Shown here: piece by piece, positions 1 to 8,301 of the stretch
How positions within the stretch are numbered: the stretch's first letter is position 1
Layout: each line of letters opens with the position of its first letter
Source: CAISCU01 sp051861545
GTDB taxonomy: Bacteria > Bacteroidota > Bacteroidia > UKL13-3
Direction: 5' to 3'
Assembly (NCBI GenBank): GCA_051861545.1
Contig: JBIMKP010000024.1
Coordinates: 6,419-70,418, forward strand
Length of the DNA stretch: 64,000 nt
Program-made: the position numbers and the translations under genes
Notes under the pieces: model-generated
Told to the model about the DNA's origin: nothing
What the model saw: only the letters and a program-made list of their open reading frames with translations
Databases searched by the model: none

Positions 1-411
1 TTTGCCCGTATCAGAATTCCACAATTGTTCTTCAAAATAATTGATAGCCCAGTTATTGAGAATTTGAAGACTCTCTTTTTCTGTTTTGATTTGATGTTCT
101 TGCTCAATATTGATATTCTCCTGCTTAGGCCAATCAACATTAAATCTTTCTGCCAAAGTTTTTAAGGCTTCTAAATAGCCCAAACTTTCGTTCTCCATCA
201 CAAAATTCACAACATTTCCTGCTTTACCGCATCCGAAACATTTATAAATCCCTTTACTTACTGAAACAGAAAATGAAGGACTCTTTTCTTGGTGAAATGG
301 ACACAATCCTTGCAAATTAGAACCTGCTCGTTTTAAACGAACAACATCACCAATCACTTGTTCAATGGGCGATGCCTGAATGATTTCTTCTATTTTGCTT
401 TGTGGTATCAT
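1..411 (-). CDS. dnaG: DNA primase DnaG, N-terminal part (cut by window edge)
   Basis: Primase makes the RNA primers for replication and works with the DnaB helicase, which is encoded later in this window. The visible ~137 residues start MIPQSKIEEIIQ and contain the CHC2 zinc-finger signature: CPFH near residues 38-41, followed by CFGCGKAGNVVNF. The next stretch (ENESLGYLEALKTLAERF) is the usual region after the zinc finger. The ATG at 411 is the first start ahead of the conserved domain. The gene runs off the left edge, so the TOPRIM and DnaB-binding domains are not seen. It is divergent from mfd. I saw no clear promoter for it in the 227 bases up to the mfd start. Confidence 0.93.
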   Translation of the reverse strand, partial: MIPQSKIEEIIQASPIEQVIGDVVRLKRAGSNLQGLCPFHQEKSPSFSVSVSKGIYKCFGCGKAGNVVNFVMENESLGYLEALKTLAERFNVDWPKQENINIEQEHQIKTEKESLQILNNWAINYFEEQLWNSDTGK

Positions 412-534
412 TTTTCTGAAAGCGTAAAAATAGCTTTTTTCGAGATGCTTTGTTGCTAAAAAATCAGGAAGATTTTATAACCAAATCAATATCAGATTTT
501 TTATTCTTATTGTAAAATCTTCAAATCCATTCAC

Positions 535-564
535 TTTCTTATGAAATTCAAATTCTTATCTTCG
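535..564 (+). promoter_or_regulatory. Possible Bacteroidota promoter for mfd
   Basis: TTT (535-537), 19 bases, then TATCTTCG (557-564). This matches the -33/-7 form TTG-N19-TAnnTTTG with two deviations. It would start transcripts near 568. The assignment is a pattern match only. Confidence 0.35.
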
Positions 565-570
565 CCCAAA

Positions 571-604
571 ATGTCCCCGTGATTTGCCAAAAACAATTCA
601 CGGG
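571..604 (+). promoter_or_regulatory. Mini-ORF and hairpin in the mfd leader
   Basis: ATG TCC CCG TGA (571-582) is a four-codon reading frame. Its stop lies in the left arm of a 7-bp perfect stem (576-582 CCCGTGA, 598-604 TCACGGG), followed by TTTTTCGCTTTT. The shape resembles a leader peptide with an attenuator, placed 35 bases before the mfd ATG. A regulatory role is only inferred. Confidence 0.3.
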
Positions 605-638
605 TTTTTCGCTTTTGTTCATTTTAGAAATCTATTCA

Positions 639-3600
639 ATGAAAATTCAAGAATTATTAGAATTATATTGTAGTCAGGAAGAAGTTAATGCTTGTACACT
701 TGCTATTCAACAGAATAAAGCAAGAGTTCATCTCAATGGATTAATGGCATCATCTTCAGCACTTATTGCCGCCTCAATTTTTCAACTTAAACAACAAACC
801 CATGTTTTTGTATTTAATAATACAGAAGATGCTGGCTACTTTTATTCCGACCTTTCTAATATTCTCGAAGGTAAAACCTGTTTACTTTTACCATCTTCCT
901 TTAAAAGAAATTTTATTCCTGCCACTTTAGAAAATAGTTTAGTTCTCGAAAGAGCTGAAACATTAAATCGTTTAAAACAAAACAATAGAATTCCTGAATT
1001 AATTGTAAGCACTGCTGAAGCTTTAGCAGAATGGGTTATTAGTGAAGAGGATTTAGATAAAAATACTTACGAAATAAAACAAGGTTCAACACTCGATCTT
1101 GAATTCTTTATGGAGTTCTTAAATGAACATCATTTTGAAAGAGAAGATTTTGTTTATGAACCTGGCACCTATAGTTTAAGAGGTGGAATTATTGATGTAT
1201 TCTCGTTTAGCAATGAACAACCTTATAGAATTGAACTTAATGATGATGTGATTGAGTCTATTAGAATATTTAATCCTCATGACCAATTATCATTAAAAAA
1301 AGTTGATCGATTTTTTATCATTCCTCATGTTCAAAAAAACAGAGAAAAAGAACAAGTAGTGTTTCATTACTTACCTGAAGATACTTGTTTATGGTTCCAT
1401 GATTTAAATTTAGGTAAAGACCAAATCACCAAAGGAATTGAAAAGGCAGATAAATGGTTTGAAGAAAATAAAGACCATGAACTGAAAGAAAAATCAAGCA
1501 AAGAACTTTGGATGAACACTACTGATTGGTTAAAAGAAATCAATCGTTTTAGAATTATAGAATTTGGAACCAGAAAACATTTTCATCAAACAACAGCAAG
1601 TTTTCAATTCAATATTCAACCTCAACCGCTCTTTCATAAAAACTTTAAATTATTAATCGAAAATCTAAAACAAAATTCTTCATCTAATTATACCAATTTA
1701 ATTTTTAGTGAAAGTAGTCGACAGGTTGAAAGATTGTATACCATTTTCGAAGACCTTGATAAGGATGTAAAATTTGATCCGGTTTACCATGGTTTAAGCA
1801 ATGGCTTTGTAGACAATAAACTAAAATTAGCTTGTTATACCGAACACCAAGTTTTTGACAGATTCTACAAAGGAAAAATTAAAGCAGGTTATTCAGGAAA
1901 TAAACTAATTACATTAAAAGAACTTAAAGAACTAAAACCCGGTGATTATGTAACTCACATAGATCATGGTATTGGAAAATTTGCTGGATTAGAAAAAATT
2001 GAAATCAATGGACATTTGCAAGAAGCAGTTCGATTGGTTTATAAAAACAATGATTTATTATATGTAAGTATTAACTCACTTCATAAGATTTCAAAGTATG
2101 TAGGTAAAGAAGGAACCGAACCTCGCATGAATAAATTAGGAAGTGATGCTTGGGAGAAACTAAAAAACAATACCAAAAAGAAAGTTAAAGACATCGCTCG
2201 TGATTTGATAAAACTTTATGCTACCAGAAAATCACAATCGGGTTTTGCATTTGCTCCAGATAATTACATGCAGATTGAACTCGAAGCTTCTTTTATGTAT
2301 GAAGATACTCCCGACCAAAGCAAAGCAACTGCTGATGTAAAAAAAGACATGGAGAAACCAAATCCAATGGACAGACTAGTTTGTGGTGATGTTGGTTTTG
2401 GAAAAACTGAAATTGCAATTAGAGCTGCATTCAAAGCAATATCAGATAGTAAACAAGTTGCAGTATTAGTGCCTACAACTATTCTTGCTAATCAACATTA
2501 TAGAACTTTTAAAGAAAGACTTAAAGACTTCCCTTGTAATATTGATTATATCAATCGCTTTAAAAGTGCTGCCGAACAAAAAGAAGTTTTGAAAAAAGTT
2601 GCTGAAGGAAAAGTTGATTTATTAATTGGAACCCATAAACTATTAAGTAAGGAAATTAAATTTAAAGACCTTGGCTTGTTGATTATTGATGAAGAACAAA
2701 AATTTGGAGTAGCAGCTAAAGAAAAATTAAAAGCTATTAAAACCAATGTTGATACTTTAACATTAACTGCAACTCCAATCCCTAGAACATTACATTTTTC
2801 GTTAATGGGTGCAAGAGATTTATCTGTTATCAATACTCCACCACCAAACAGGCAGCCTGTAAATACTGAAATGCATAATTTCAATGATGAATTAATTCAT
2901 GAAGCCATTATGCATGAGATAGGCAGAGGTGGTCAGGTGTTCTTTGTTCATCATAGAGTAAAAGATATTTATGAAATGGCTGATAGGTTGATGACCATTT
3001 GTCCTGGTATAAAAGTAGGTGTTGCACATGGACAATTAGAAGGAGAAAAACTTGAGGATGCTATGATTAAATTCATAGAAGGTGAATACGATGTATTGGT
3101 GGCGACAACCATTATTGAAGCTGGATTAGATATTCCTAATGCGAATACAATTATCATCAACAGTGCGCACATGTTTGGTTTAAGTGATTTACATCAAATG
3201 AGAGGTCGTGTTGGCCGTAGTAATAAAAAAGCTTTTTGTTATCTACTGGTTCCAAGTATTATGTCGTTAACCAATGATGCAAGAAGAAGATTACAAGCCA
3301 TTGAAGAATTTAGTGAGTTAGGAAGTGGCTTTAATGTTGCTATGAGAGATTTGGATATTAGAGGAGCTGGAAATTTATTAGGAGGAGAACAAAGTGGTTT
3401 CATTGCAGAAATTGGCTTTGAAATGTACCATAAAATTCTGGACGAAGCCATTCATGAATTAAAAGAAGATGAATTTGCAGAATTGTTTAAAGATGATCCG
3501 GGATTACAAAAACTAGAATCTCGCGATTGCAATTTAGAAACAGATTTTGAAGCACTCATTCCTGATGCTTATGTAAGAAATATTGGAGAACGATTAAACT

Positions 3601-3995
3601 TATACAATCAACTTGCTTCGATTAATACTGAAGAAGATTTAAATAAATTTGGTAATGAGCTTCAAGATAGATTTGGGAAATTACCTCATCAAATTGATGA
3701 TTTATTTGACCTCATTAGAGTAAGAGAACTTGGTAAGAAAATGGGTTTTGAAAGAATGGTTTTAAAAGCTGGTAAAATGGCAGCCTACTTTCCTCCAGAA
3801 TCAAAACACTATTATTATCAGTCTGAAAAATTTGCACAGATACTACAATATGTGCAAATGAATCCAACTATAATGAGATTAAAACAAACTGGTAATAATT
3901 TATCATTATTAGCTCAGCCAGTAAATACTATTCAGCATGCTTTGCATATTTTGAGAAGAATGAATGATTCAATTAAAATTATTGAAACTGTTTAA
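639..3995 (+). CDS. mfd: Transcription-repair coupling factor Mfd
   Basis: Mfd is a DNA translocase that removes RNA polymerase stalled at lesions and recruits UvrA/UvrB for excision repair. Read from ATG 639 the protein has 1118 residues, a normal length. Order: an N-terminal UvrB-like module (YEPGTYSLRGGIIDVF at about 190), the CarD-like RNA-polymerase interaction domain (DYVTHIDHGIGKF, about 433), helicase motor with Walker A GDVGFGKTE (about 583) and DEEQ box (about 684), ATPIPRTL, QMRGRVGRS, then the TRCF C-terminal domain. An upstream in-frame GTG (579) would add 20 residues with no family match and lies inside a hairpin, so I prefer 639. uvrB and uvrC, its pathway partners, are also in this window. 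Confidence 0.97.
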   Translation: MKIQELLELYCSQEEVNACTLAIQQNKARVHLNGLMASSSALIAASIFQLKQQTHVFVFNNTEDAGYFYSDLSNILEGKTCLLLPSSFKRNFIPATLENSLVLERAETLNRLKQNNRIPELIVSTAEALAEWVISEEDLDKNTYEIKQGSTLDLEFFMEFLNEHHFEREDFVYEPGTYSLRGGIIDVFSFSNEQPYRIELNDDVIESIRIFNPHDQLSLKKVDRFFIIPHVQKNREKEQVVFHYLPEDTCLWFHDLNLGKDQITKGIEKADKWFEENKDHELKEKSSKELWMNTTDWLKEINRFRIIEFGTRKHFHQTTASFQFNIQPQPLFHKNFKLLIENLKQNSSSNYTNLIFSESSRQVERLYTIFEDLDKDVKFDPVYHGLSNGFVDNKLKLACYTEHQVFDRFYKGKIKAGYSGNKLITLKELKELKPGDYVTHIDHGIGKFAGLEKIEINGHLQEAVRLVYKNNDLLYVSINSLHKISKYVGKEGTEPRMNKLGSDAWEKLKNNTKKKVKDIARDLIKLYATRKSQSGFAFAPDNYMQIELEASFMYEDTPDQSKATADVKKDMEKPNPMDRLVCGDVGFGKTEIAIRAAFKAISDSKQVAVLVPTTILANQHYRTFKERLKDFPCNIDYINRFKSAAEQKEVLKKVAEGKVDLLIGTHKLLSKEIKFKDLGLLIIDEEQKFGVAAKEKLKAIKTNVDTLTLTATPIPRTLHFSLMGARDLSVINTPPPNRQPVNTEMHNFNDELIHEAIMHEIGRGGQVFFVHHRVKDIYEMADRLMTICPGIKVGVAHGQLEGEKLEDAMIKFIEGEYDVLVATTIIEAGLDIPNANTIIINSAHMFGLSDLHQMRGRVGRSNKKAFCYLLVPSIMSLTNDARRRLQAIEEFSELGSGFNVAMRDLDIRGAGNLLGGEQSGFIAEIGFEMYHKILDEAIHELKEDEFAELFKDDPGLQKLESRDCNLETDFEALIPDAYVRNIGERLNLYNQLASINTEEDLNKFGNELQDRFGKLPHQIDDLFDLIRVRELGKKMGFERMVLKAGKMAAYFPPESKHYYYQSEKFAQILQYVQMNPTIMRLKQTGNNLSLLAQPVNTIQHALHILRRMNDSIKIIETV

Positions 3996-4133
3996 TTACT
4001 TTTTTATCAATCCTCTTTTATTATAACGAGCGCCTTTTCTGTTTTCTTGATCTTCAACACTTGGACACTTTTTAACTTTACAAGAAGCTCCTAAAAAGAA
4101 TATAAGTAAGAGTATATATATTTTACTTTTCAT
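3996..4133 (-). CDS. Small lipoprotein, 45 residues
   Basis: Reading the minus strand from ATG 4133 gives a 45-residue protein: a short basic start, a hydrophobic stretch (IYILLLIFFLG), a lipobox ASC with the lipid-accepting Cys at residue 18, then a polar, Lys/Arg-rich tail with one more Cys and the ending RYNKRGLIKK. This is the layout of a lipoprotein signal with a very short mature peptide. Its stop codon abuts the mfd stop, so the two genes converge with no spacer. I do not recognise a function. Tiny basic lipoproteins of this kind are common and often unannotated in Bacteroidota. Confidence 0.6.
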   Translation of the reverse strand: MKSKIYILLLIFFLGASCKVKKCPSVEDQENRKGARYNKRGLIKK

Positions 4134-4174
4134 AAGAATAAATTTAATTCAATTTACTCATTTTAATGCAAAAA

Positions 4175-4202
4175 AAAAGACCTCTAATTGAAGAGGTCTT
4201 TT
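4175..4202 (-). terminator. Rho-independent terminator of the H1-like gene
   Basis: A perfect 11-bp stem (4175-4185 and 4192-4202, AAAAGACCTCT paired with its complement) with loop AATTGA. On the minus strand it continues into a run of T (eight A on the plus strand, 4171-4178). It lies 20 bases after the stop of the gene at 4222-4506. Confidence 0.85.
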
Positions 4203-4221
4203 CAGTACAGACATACTGTAA

Positions 4222-4506
4222 TTATTTTGCAGCTTTCTTAGGAGCAGCAGCTTTTTTAGTTGCAGCTTTCTTAGGAGCAGCAGCTTTTTTAGTTGCAGCC
4301 TTCTTAGGAGCAGCAGCTTTTTTAGTAGCGGCTTTCTTAGGAGCAGCAGCTTTTTTAGTAGCGGCTTTCTTAGGAGCAGCAGCTTTTTTAGTTGCAGCCT
4401 TTTTAGGAGCAGCAGCTTTTTTAGTTGCAGCTTTCTTAGCAGCTTTTTTAGGAGCAGCACTCTTAGTTGGAGCTGCTGCTTTTTTAGTTTTTTTGGTTGT
4501 TGCCAT
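4222..4506 (-). CDS. Histone H1-like Lys/Ala/Pro-rich DNA-binding protein
   Basis: A 94-residue protein starting MATTKKTKKAAAPTK and made almost wholly of KKAAAPKKAAT-type repeats. The composition (Lys, Ala, Pro, Thr) is that of the C-terminal tail of eukaryotic H1 and of bacterial H1-like nucleoid proteins, which bind DNA without sequence preference. There is no folded domain. It has its own promoter (4535-4564) and terminator (4175-4202), so it is a single-gene transcript. The opposite strand is open across the same repeats, but this frame has the matching promoter, terminator and a sensible composition. A role in DNA compaction is inferred from composition alone. Confidence 0.85.
   Translation of the reverse strand: MATTKKTKKAAAPTKSAAPKKAAKKAATKKAAAPKKAATKKAAAPKKAATKKAAAPKKAATKKAAAPKKAATKKAAAPKKAATKKAAAPKKAAK
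4229..4426. repeat. Six tandem 33-bp units inside the H1-like gene
   Basis: Six back-to-back units of exactly 33 bases (unit starts 4229, 4262, 4295, 4328, 4361, 4394), each coding 11 residues of the KKAAAPKKAAT pattern, with only one- to few-base differences. A degenerate partial unit follows. Such arrays can gain or lose units by slippage without breaking the frame. Confidence 0.9.
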
Positions 4507-4534
4507 ACGTATAAAAATTTGATTGATTACATAA

Positions 4535-4564
4535 CAAAGTTAGAAGGCTCTTAATTATTTTCAA
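4535..4564 (-). promoter_or_regulatory. Bacteroidota promoter of the H1-like gene
   Basis: On the minus strand TTG (4564-4562), 19 bases, then TAACTTTG (4542-4535). This is an exact match to TTG-N19-TAnnTTTG. The predicted start near 4531 leaves a leader of about 25 bases. Confidence 0.75.
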
Positions 4565-5019
4565 GTACTTGCTGTATATCAGACTAAAAAAATAAGCACT
4601 TTCAACTGTTGATAACTCAACACAATACTTGTAAACTATTGAATTCACTAATATCTTCAGCCATTAAGCTCTAATATAAATTGTGATTAAATTCATTAAC
4701 TTTTTTTATCTTTTTATTAAACACATAAAAATGAATTCTAACATATTCTTGCTTAATCAAAATTATAAATCCTTGTCACAAGCTGATTTTACTATTACTC
4801 CCACGATTCATCAATACAATTTTTCATAAATCATGAGTTTGATTTATATTTTATTTTTTTATCACCATGAAAAAAATTGACATATACTTAAACAAAAAAG
4901 AGTATAATTTTAAATACATAATTCTATAATTGAAATTGTATGTAAGTTTGTATTTATAAATGATATTGTTTTAAAAAATCATTTATGTATAGAAACATTT
5001 TCTATCAATAAAAAAATAT
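4565..5019. other. AT-rich spacer with no gene seen
   Basis: About 455 bases of very AT-rich sequence between the divergent H1-like gene and cinA. I found no plausible short gene or RNA. The only structure is a 9-bp inverted repeat (4956-4964 ATAAATGAT and 4978-4986) 33 bases before cinA, and a lone -7-like box TAAGTTTG at 4943-4950 without a good -33 partner. Confidence 0.5.
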
Positions 5020-6261
5020 ATGAAAGCAGAAATTATAACTATTGGAGATGAACTTTTATTAGGGCAAGTTATTGATACAAATTCATCATGGCTCGGACAA
5101 GAACTAAATAAACTAGGTATACATGTTCATCACAAATCTGCAATCTCCGATAAGCGAGAAGCCATACTGGACGCGCTTTCACAAGCATCGAAACGAAGTA
5201 GCATTGTAATCATCACAGGAGGACTTGGTCCTACAAAAGATGATATTACGAAGTTTACTATGTGTGAATTCTTTCAAACAAATTTGGTGTTAAATCAAAG
5301 AGTACTTGATTGGGTTACTGAAATTTTTAGTAAAAGAAATTTACCAATGATTGATAGCAATATGCAACAAGCAATGCTTCCTACTAATTGTGAATTATTA
5401 TGGAATAGAAGTGGTACTGCTCCGGGTATGTGGTTTTACGAAAATGATGTTGCTTATGTTTCAATGCCAGGTGTTCCTTTTGAAATGAAAACAATTTTTG
5501 AAGAAGAAGTTATACCTATGCTTAAAAAAACTTTTTCATTCCCAGCAATTGTACATCGTACTATTCAAACTTGTTCAATTGGAGAAAGTTTTCTTGCTAA
5601 AAAAATTGAAGATATTGAAGACCAATTACCAAATCATATTAAACTTGCATACCTGCCATCGGTTGGGGCTGTAAGGCTTCGCTTTAGTGCTTATGGTGAA
5701 AATGAATTGCAGTTACATGATGAACTAAACCATATCATCAATAAATTATATGATAGAATTGGTCATTATATTTATGGTGAAGGAAATGATTCATTACAAG
5801 AAGTTGTTGGAGCTTTACTTAATAGTCAATCAAAAACACTAGCTACTGCCGAAAGTTGCACAGGTGGATATATGGCACATTTAATAACATCAGTTCCTGG
5901 AAGCTCAAATTATTATTTAGGTTCTGTTATTGCATATCATAACAAAATAAAAATGGAACAATTAAATGTTCCTGAGTCATTATTAATTGAACATGGTGCA
6001 GTAAGTGAAGCTTGTGTTATAAAAATGGCTGAAGAAGTTCGTTTAAAAACTGGTGCTGATTATGCTATATCATCAAGTGGAATTGCAGGCCCTGGTGGTG
6101 GTACCGAAACAAAACCTGTTGGAACAGTTTGGATTGGTTTTGCTAGTGAATCTAAATCTTTTGGTCGAGTATTTAATATGGGAGATAACAGAGAAAGAAC
6201 AATTCTTAGAACTGCTTTAATGGCTTTAGATATTTTAAGAAAAGAATTATTAGAAGACTAA
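5020..6261 (+). CDS. cinA: CinA-family protein (nicotinamide-nucleotide amidase type)
   Basis: A 413-residue protein with both classic CinA parts. The N-terminal MoCF-like domain begins AEIITIGDELLLGQVIDTN and carries GGLGPTKDD. The C-terminal amidase domain carries ATAESCTGGYMAHLITSVPG and SSGIAGPGGGTETKPVGTVW. Known family members hydrolyse ADP-ribose and deamidate NMN, recycling pyridine nucleotides; some were first linked to competence. It is the first gene of a tight set: uvrB follows after 9 bases and the Kir channel overlaps uvrB, so the three are probably co-transcribed. Start and length are as expected for the family. Confidence 0.93.
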   Translation: MKAEIITIGDELLLGQVIDTNSSWLGQELNKLGIHVHHKSAISDKREAILDALSQASKRSSIVIITGGLGPTKDDITKFTMCEFFQTNLVLNQRVLDWVTEIFSKRNLPMIDSNMQQAMLPTNCELLWNRSGTAPGMWFYENDVAYVSMPGVPFEMKTIFEEEVIPMLKKTFSFPAIVHRTIQTCSIGESFLAKKIEDIEDQLPNHIKLAYLPSVGAVRLRFSAYGENELQLHDELNHIINKLYDRIGHYIYGEGNDSLQEVVGALLNSQSKTLATAESCTGGYMAHLITSVPGSSNYYLGSVIAYHNKIKMEQLNVPESLLIEHGAVSEACVIKMAEEVRLKTGADYAISSSGIAGPGGGTETKPVGTVWIGFASESKSFGRVFNMGDNRERTILRTALMALDILRKELLED

Positions 6262-6270
6262 TTTTACAAA

Positions 6271-8301
6271 ATGGATTTTCAACTTAATTCTGAATTTAAA
6301 CCAACAGGCGATCAACCTGATGCTATTGTAAAACTTGTTAATGGAATCAATTCTGGAGATCGTTCACAAGTTCTTTTAGGAGTTACTGGTTCTGGTAAAA
6401 CTTTTACTATGGCCAATGTAATTGCTCAGGTAAAAAAACCAACTTTAATAATCAGTCATAATAAAACTTTAGTAGCTCAACTATTTGGAGAATTTAAACA
6501 ATTCTTCCCCAATAATGCTGTTGAATACTTTGTTTCTTATTACGATTATTACCAACCAGAAGCTTTTATTCCGACAACAAATACATACATCGAAAAAGAC
6601 TTACAAATAAATGATGAGATTGAAAAACTCAGACTCAAAACAACTTCTTCTTTATTATCTGGAAGAAGAGATGTGATAGTACTTGCTTCTGTCTCATGTA
6701 TTTTTGGTGCTGGTAATCCTAAGGATTATGAAAACAGTATCATTAGAATAAAAAAGAACCAAGTTATTTCTAGAAACAATTTGTTGTTTGCTTTGGTTGA
6801 TTCATTATATAGCAGAACAACTGCAGATTTTCAAAGAGGAAATTTCAGAGTTAAGGGTGATGTTGTTGATGTATTTCCTGCTTATGCCGATTTCGCTATT
6901 CGTATTTCATTCTTCGGAAATGATGTGGAAAGCTTACATATCATTGATCCTGTTTCTGGTAAAAAACAAGAAGAAGTTGATAATATTGCCATCTTCCCTG
7001 CAAACATTTATGTAACTCCAAAAGACCAACTCAATAGAGCCATCCGTGAAATCCAAGATGACTTAACAGGCCAAATTGAGTACTTTAAATCAATTGGAAA
7101 ATACCTTGAAGCAAAACGATTAGAGGAAAGAACAAACTTCGATTTAGAAATGATTCGAGAATTAGGCTATTGTAATGGTATTGAAAATTACAGTCGATAC
7201 ATGGATCAGCGAAAACCCGGTGATAGACCTTTCTGTTTAATCGATTATTTCCCTGAAGATTTTTTATTAATTGTTGATGAAAGCCATGCTACCATGCCAC
7301 AACTAAGAGGCATGTATGGTGGCGATAGAAGTAGAAAAGAGAATCTGGTTGATTTCGGTTTCCGCTTACCTTCTGCTTTAGATAATAGACCATTAATGTT
7401 CCCTGAATTTGAACAAATGGTAAACCAAATTATCTATGTTAGTGCAACTCCAGCTGAATATGAAATTAGAGAATCTGAAGGTGTAGTTGTTGAACAAATT
7501 ATTAGACCAACAGGACTATTAGACCCTGTTATTTTTGTTAAACCATGTTTAAATCAAGTAGATGATTTACTTGATGAAATTGATGAAAGAATAAAAATGG
7601 GTGATAGAGTTCTTGTTACTACTTTAACCAAACGAATGGCTGAAGAGTTAAGCAAGTACATGGCAAAACTTAATATTAAATGTAGATATATCCATAGTGA
7701 AGTTAAAACATTAGATAGAGTTGAAATTCTTAGAGATTTAAGATTAGGCAAGTTTGATGTTTTAGTTGGAGTAAATTTATTAAGAGAAGGATTGGATTTA
7801 CCTGAAGTAAGTTTGGTTGCAATTATGGATGCTGACAAAGAAGGTTTTTTAAGAAACGAAAGATCTTTAACCCAAACTATTGGTCGTGCAGCAAGAAATG
7901 AAAATGGGAAAGTAATCATGTATGCAGACCATATTACTGATAGCATGCAAAGAACTATTGATGAAACCAACAGAAGAAGAGAGATTCAAACTGCTTACAA
8001 TCTAAAACATGGTATCACACCAAAAACTGTTAGAAAAAGTAAGGATGAAATTATGCGACAAACTTCTGTTGCTGATGCAAAAGAGGGAGCTGAATCAATG
8101 GCTTACCTAGAACCTGAAGAAGTATCGGCAGCAGCTGATCCTGTTTTACAATACATGAATAAAAATCAATTACAAAAAGCAATTGATGAAACTAAGAAAC
8201 GAATGGTTCAAGCTGCAAAAGACATGGAATTTATGGAAGCTGCGAGGTTACGTGATGAAATGTTCGCGCTTCAAAAACAATTAGAATCTCATGCAGAATA
8301 A
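6271..8301 (+). CDS. uvrB: Excinuclease ABC subunit UvrB
   Basis: UvrB verifies DNA damage after UvrA loading and hands over to UvrC for incision. The 676-residue protein has Walker A GVTGSGKTFTM (about residues 37-47), the beta-hairpin region YYDYYQPEAFIP that clamps the strand, the helicase motifs VDESHATMPQLRGMY, ATPAEYE and QTIGRAARN, and a C-terminal UVR motif (MEFMEAARLRDEMFALQ) that contacts UvrC. Length and all motifs are normal. The ATG lies 9 bases after cinA. The last 11 bases overlap the start of the next gene, suggesting translational coupling. uvrC is elsewhere in this window (40035), uvrA is not present. Confidence 0.98.
   Translation: MDFQLNSEFKPTGDQPDAIVKLVNGINSGDRSQVLLGVTGSGKTFTMANVIAQVKKPTLIISHNKTLVAQLFGEFKQFFPNNAVEYFVSYYDYYQPEAFIPTTNTYIEKDLQINDEIEKLRLKTTSSLLSGRRDVIVLASVSCIFGAGNPKDYENSIIRIKKNQVISRNNLLFALVDSLYSRTTADFQRGNFRVKGDVVDVFPAYADFAIRISFFGNDVESLHIIDPVSGKKQEEVDNIAIFPANIYVTPKDQLNRAIREIQDDLTGQIEYFKSIGKYLEAKRLEERTNFDLEMIRELGYCNGIENYSRYMDQRKPGDRPFCLIDYFPEDFLLIVDESHATMPQLRGMYGGDRSRKENLVDFGFRLPSALDNRPLMFPEFEQMVNQIIYVSATPAEYEIRESEGVVVEQIIRPTGLLDPVIFVKPCLNQVDDLLDEIDERIKMGDRVLVTTLTKRMAEELSKYMAKLNIKCRYIHSEVKTLDRVEILRDLRLGKFDVLVGVNLLREGLDLPEVSLVAIMDADKEGFLRNERSLTQTIGRAARNENGKVIMYADHITDSMQRTIDETNRRREIQTAYNLKHGITPKTVRKSKDEIMRQTSVADAKEGAESMAYLEPEEVSAAADPVLQYMNKNQLQKAIDETKKRMVQAAKDMEFMEAARLRDEMFALQKQLESHAE

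Noticed and set aside
4229..4426. Regular 33-bp repeats as a CRISPR array
   Set aside because: Units are contiguous with no unique spacers and code for Lys/Ala/Pro repeats.
4166..4522. Long open frame on the plus strand opposite the H1-like gene (Ala/Phe/Leu repeats)
   Set aside because: It is the antisense of the 33-bp repeats; the promoter and terminator fit only the minus strand, and the product would be an implausible hydrophobic repeat.
4565..5019. A hidden RNA gene or origin in the AT-rich spacer before cinA
   Set aside because: No DnaA-box cluster, tRNA-like fold or conserved motif; only a short inverted repeat was found.
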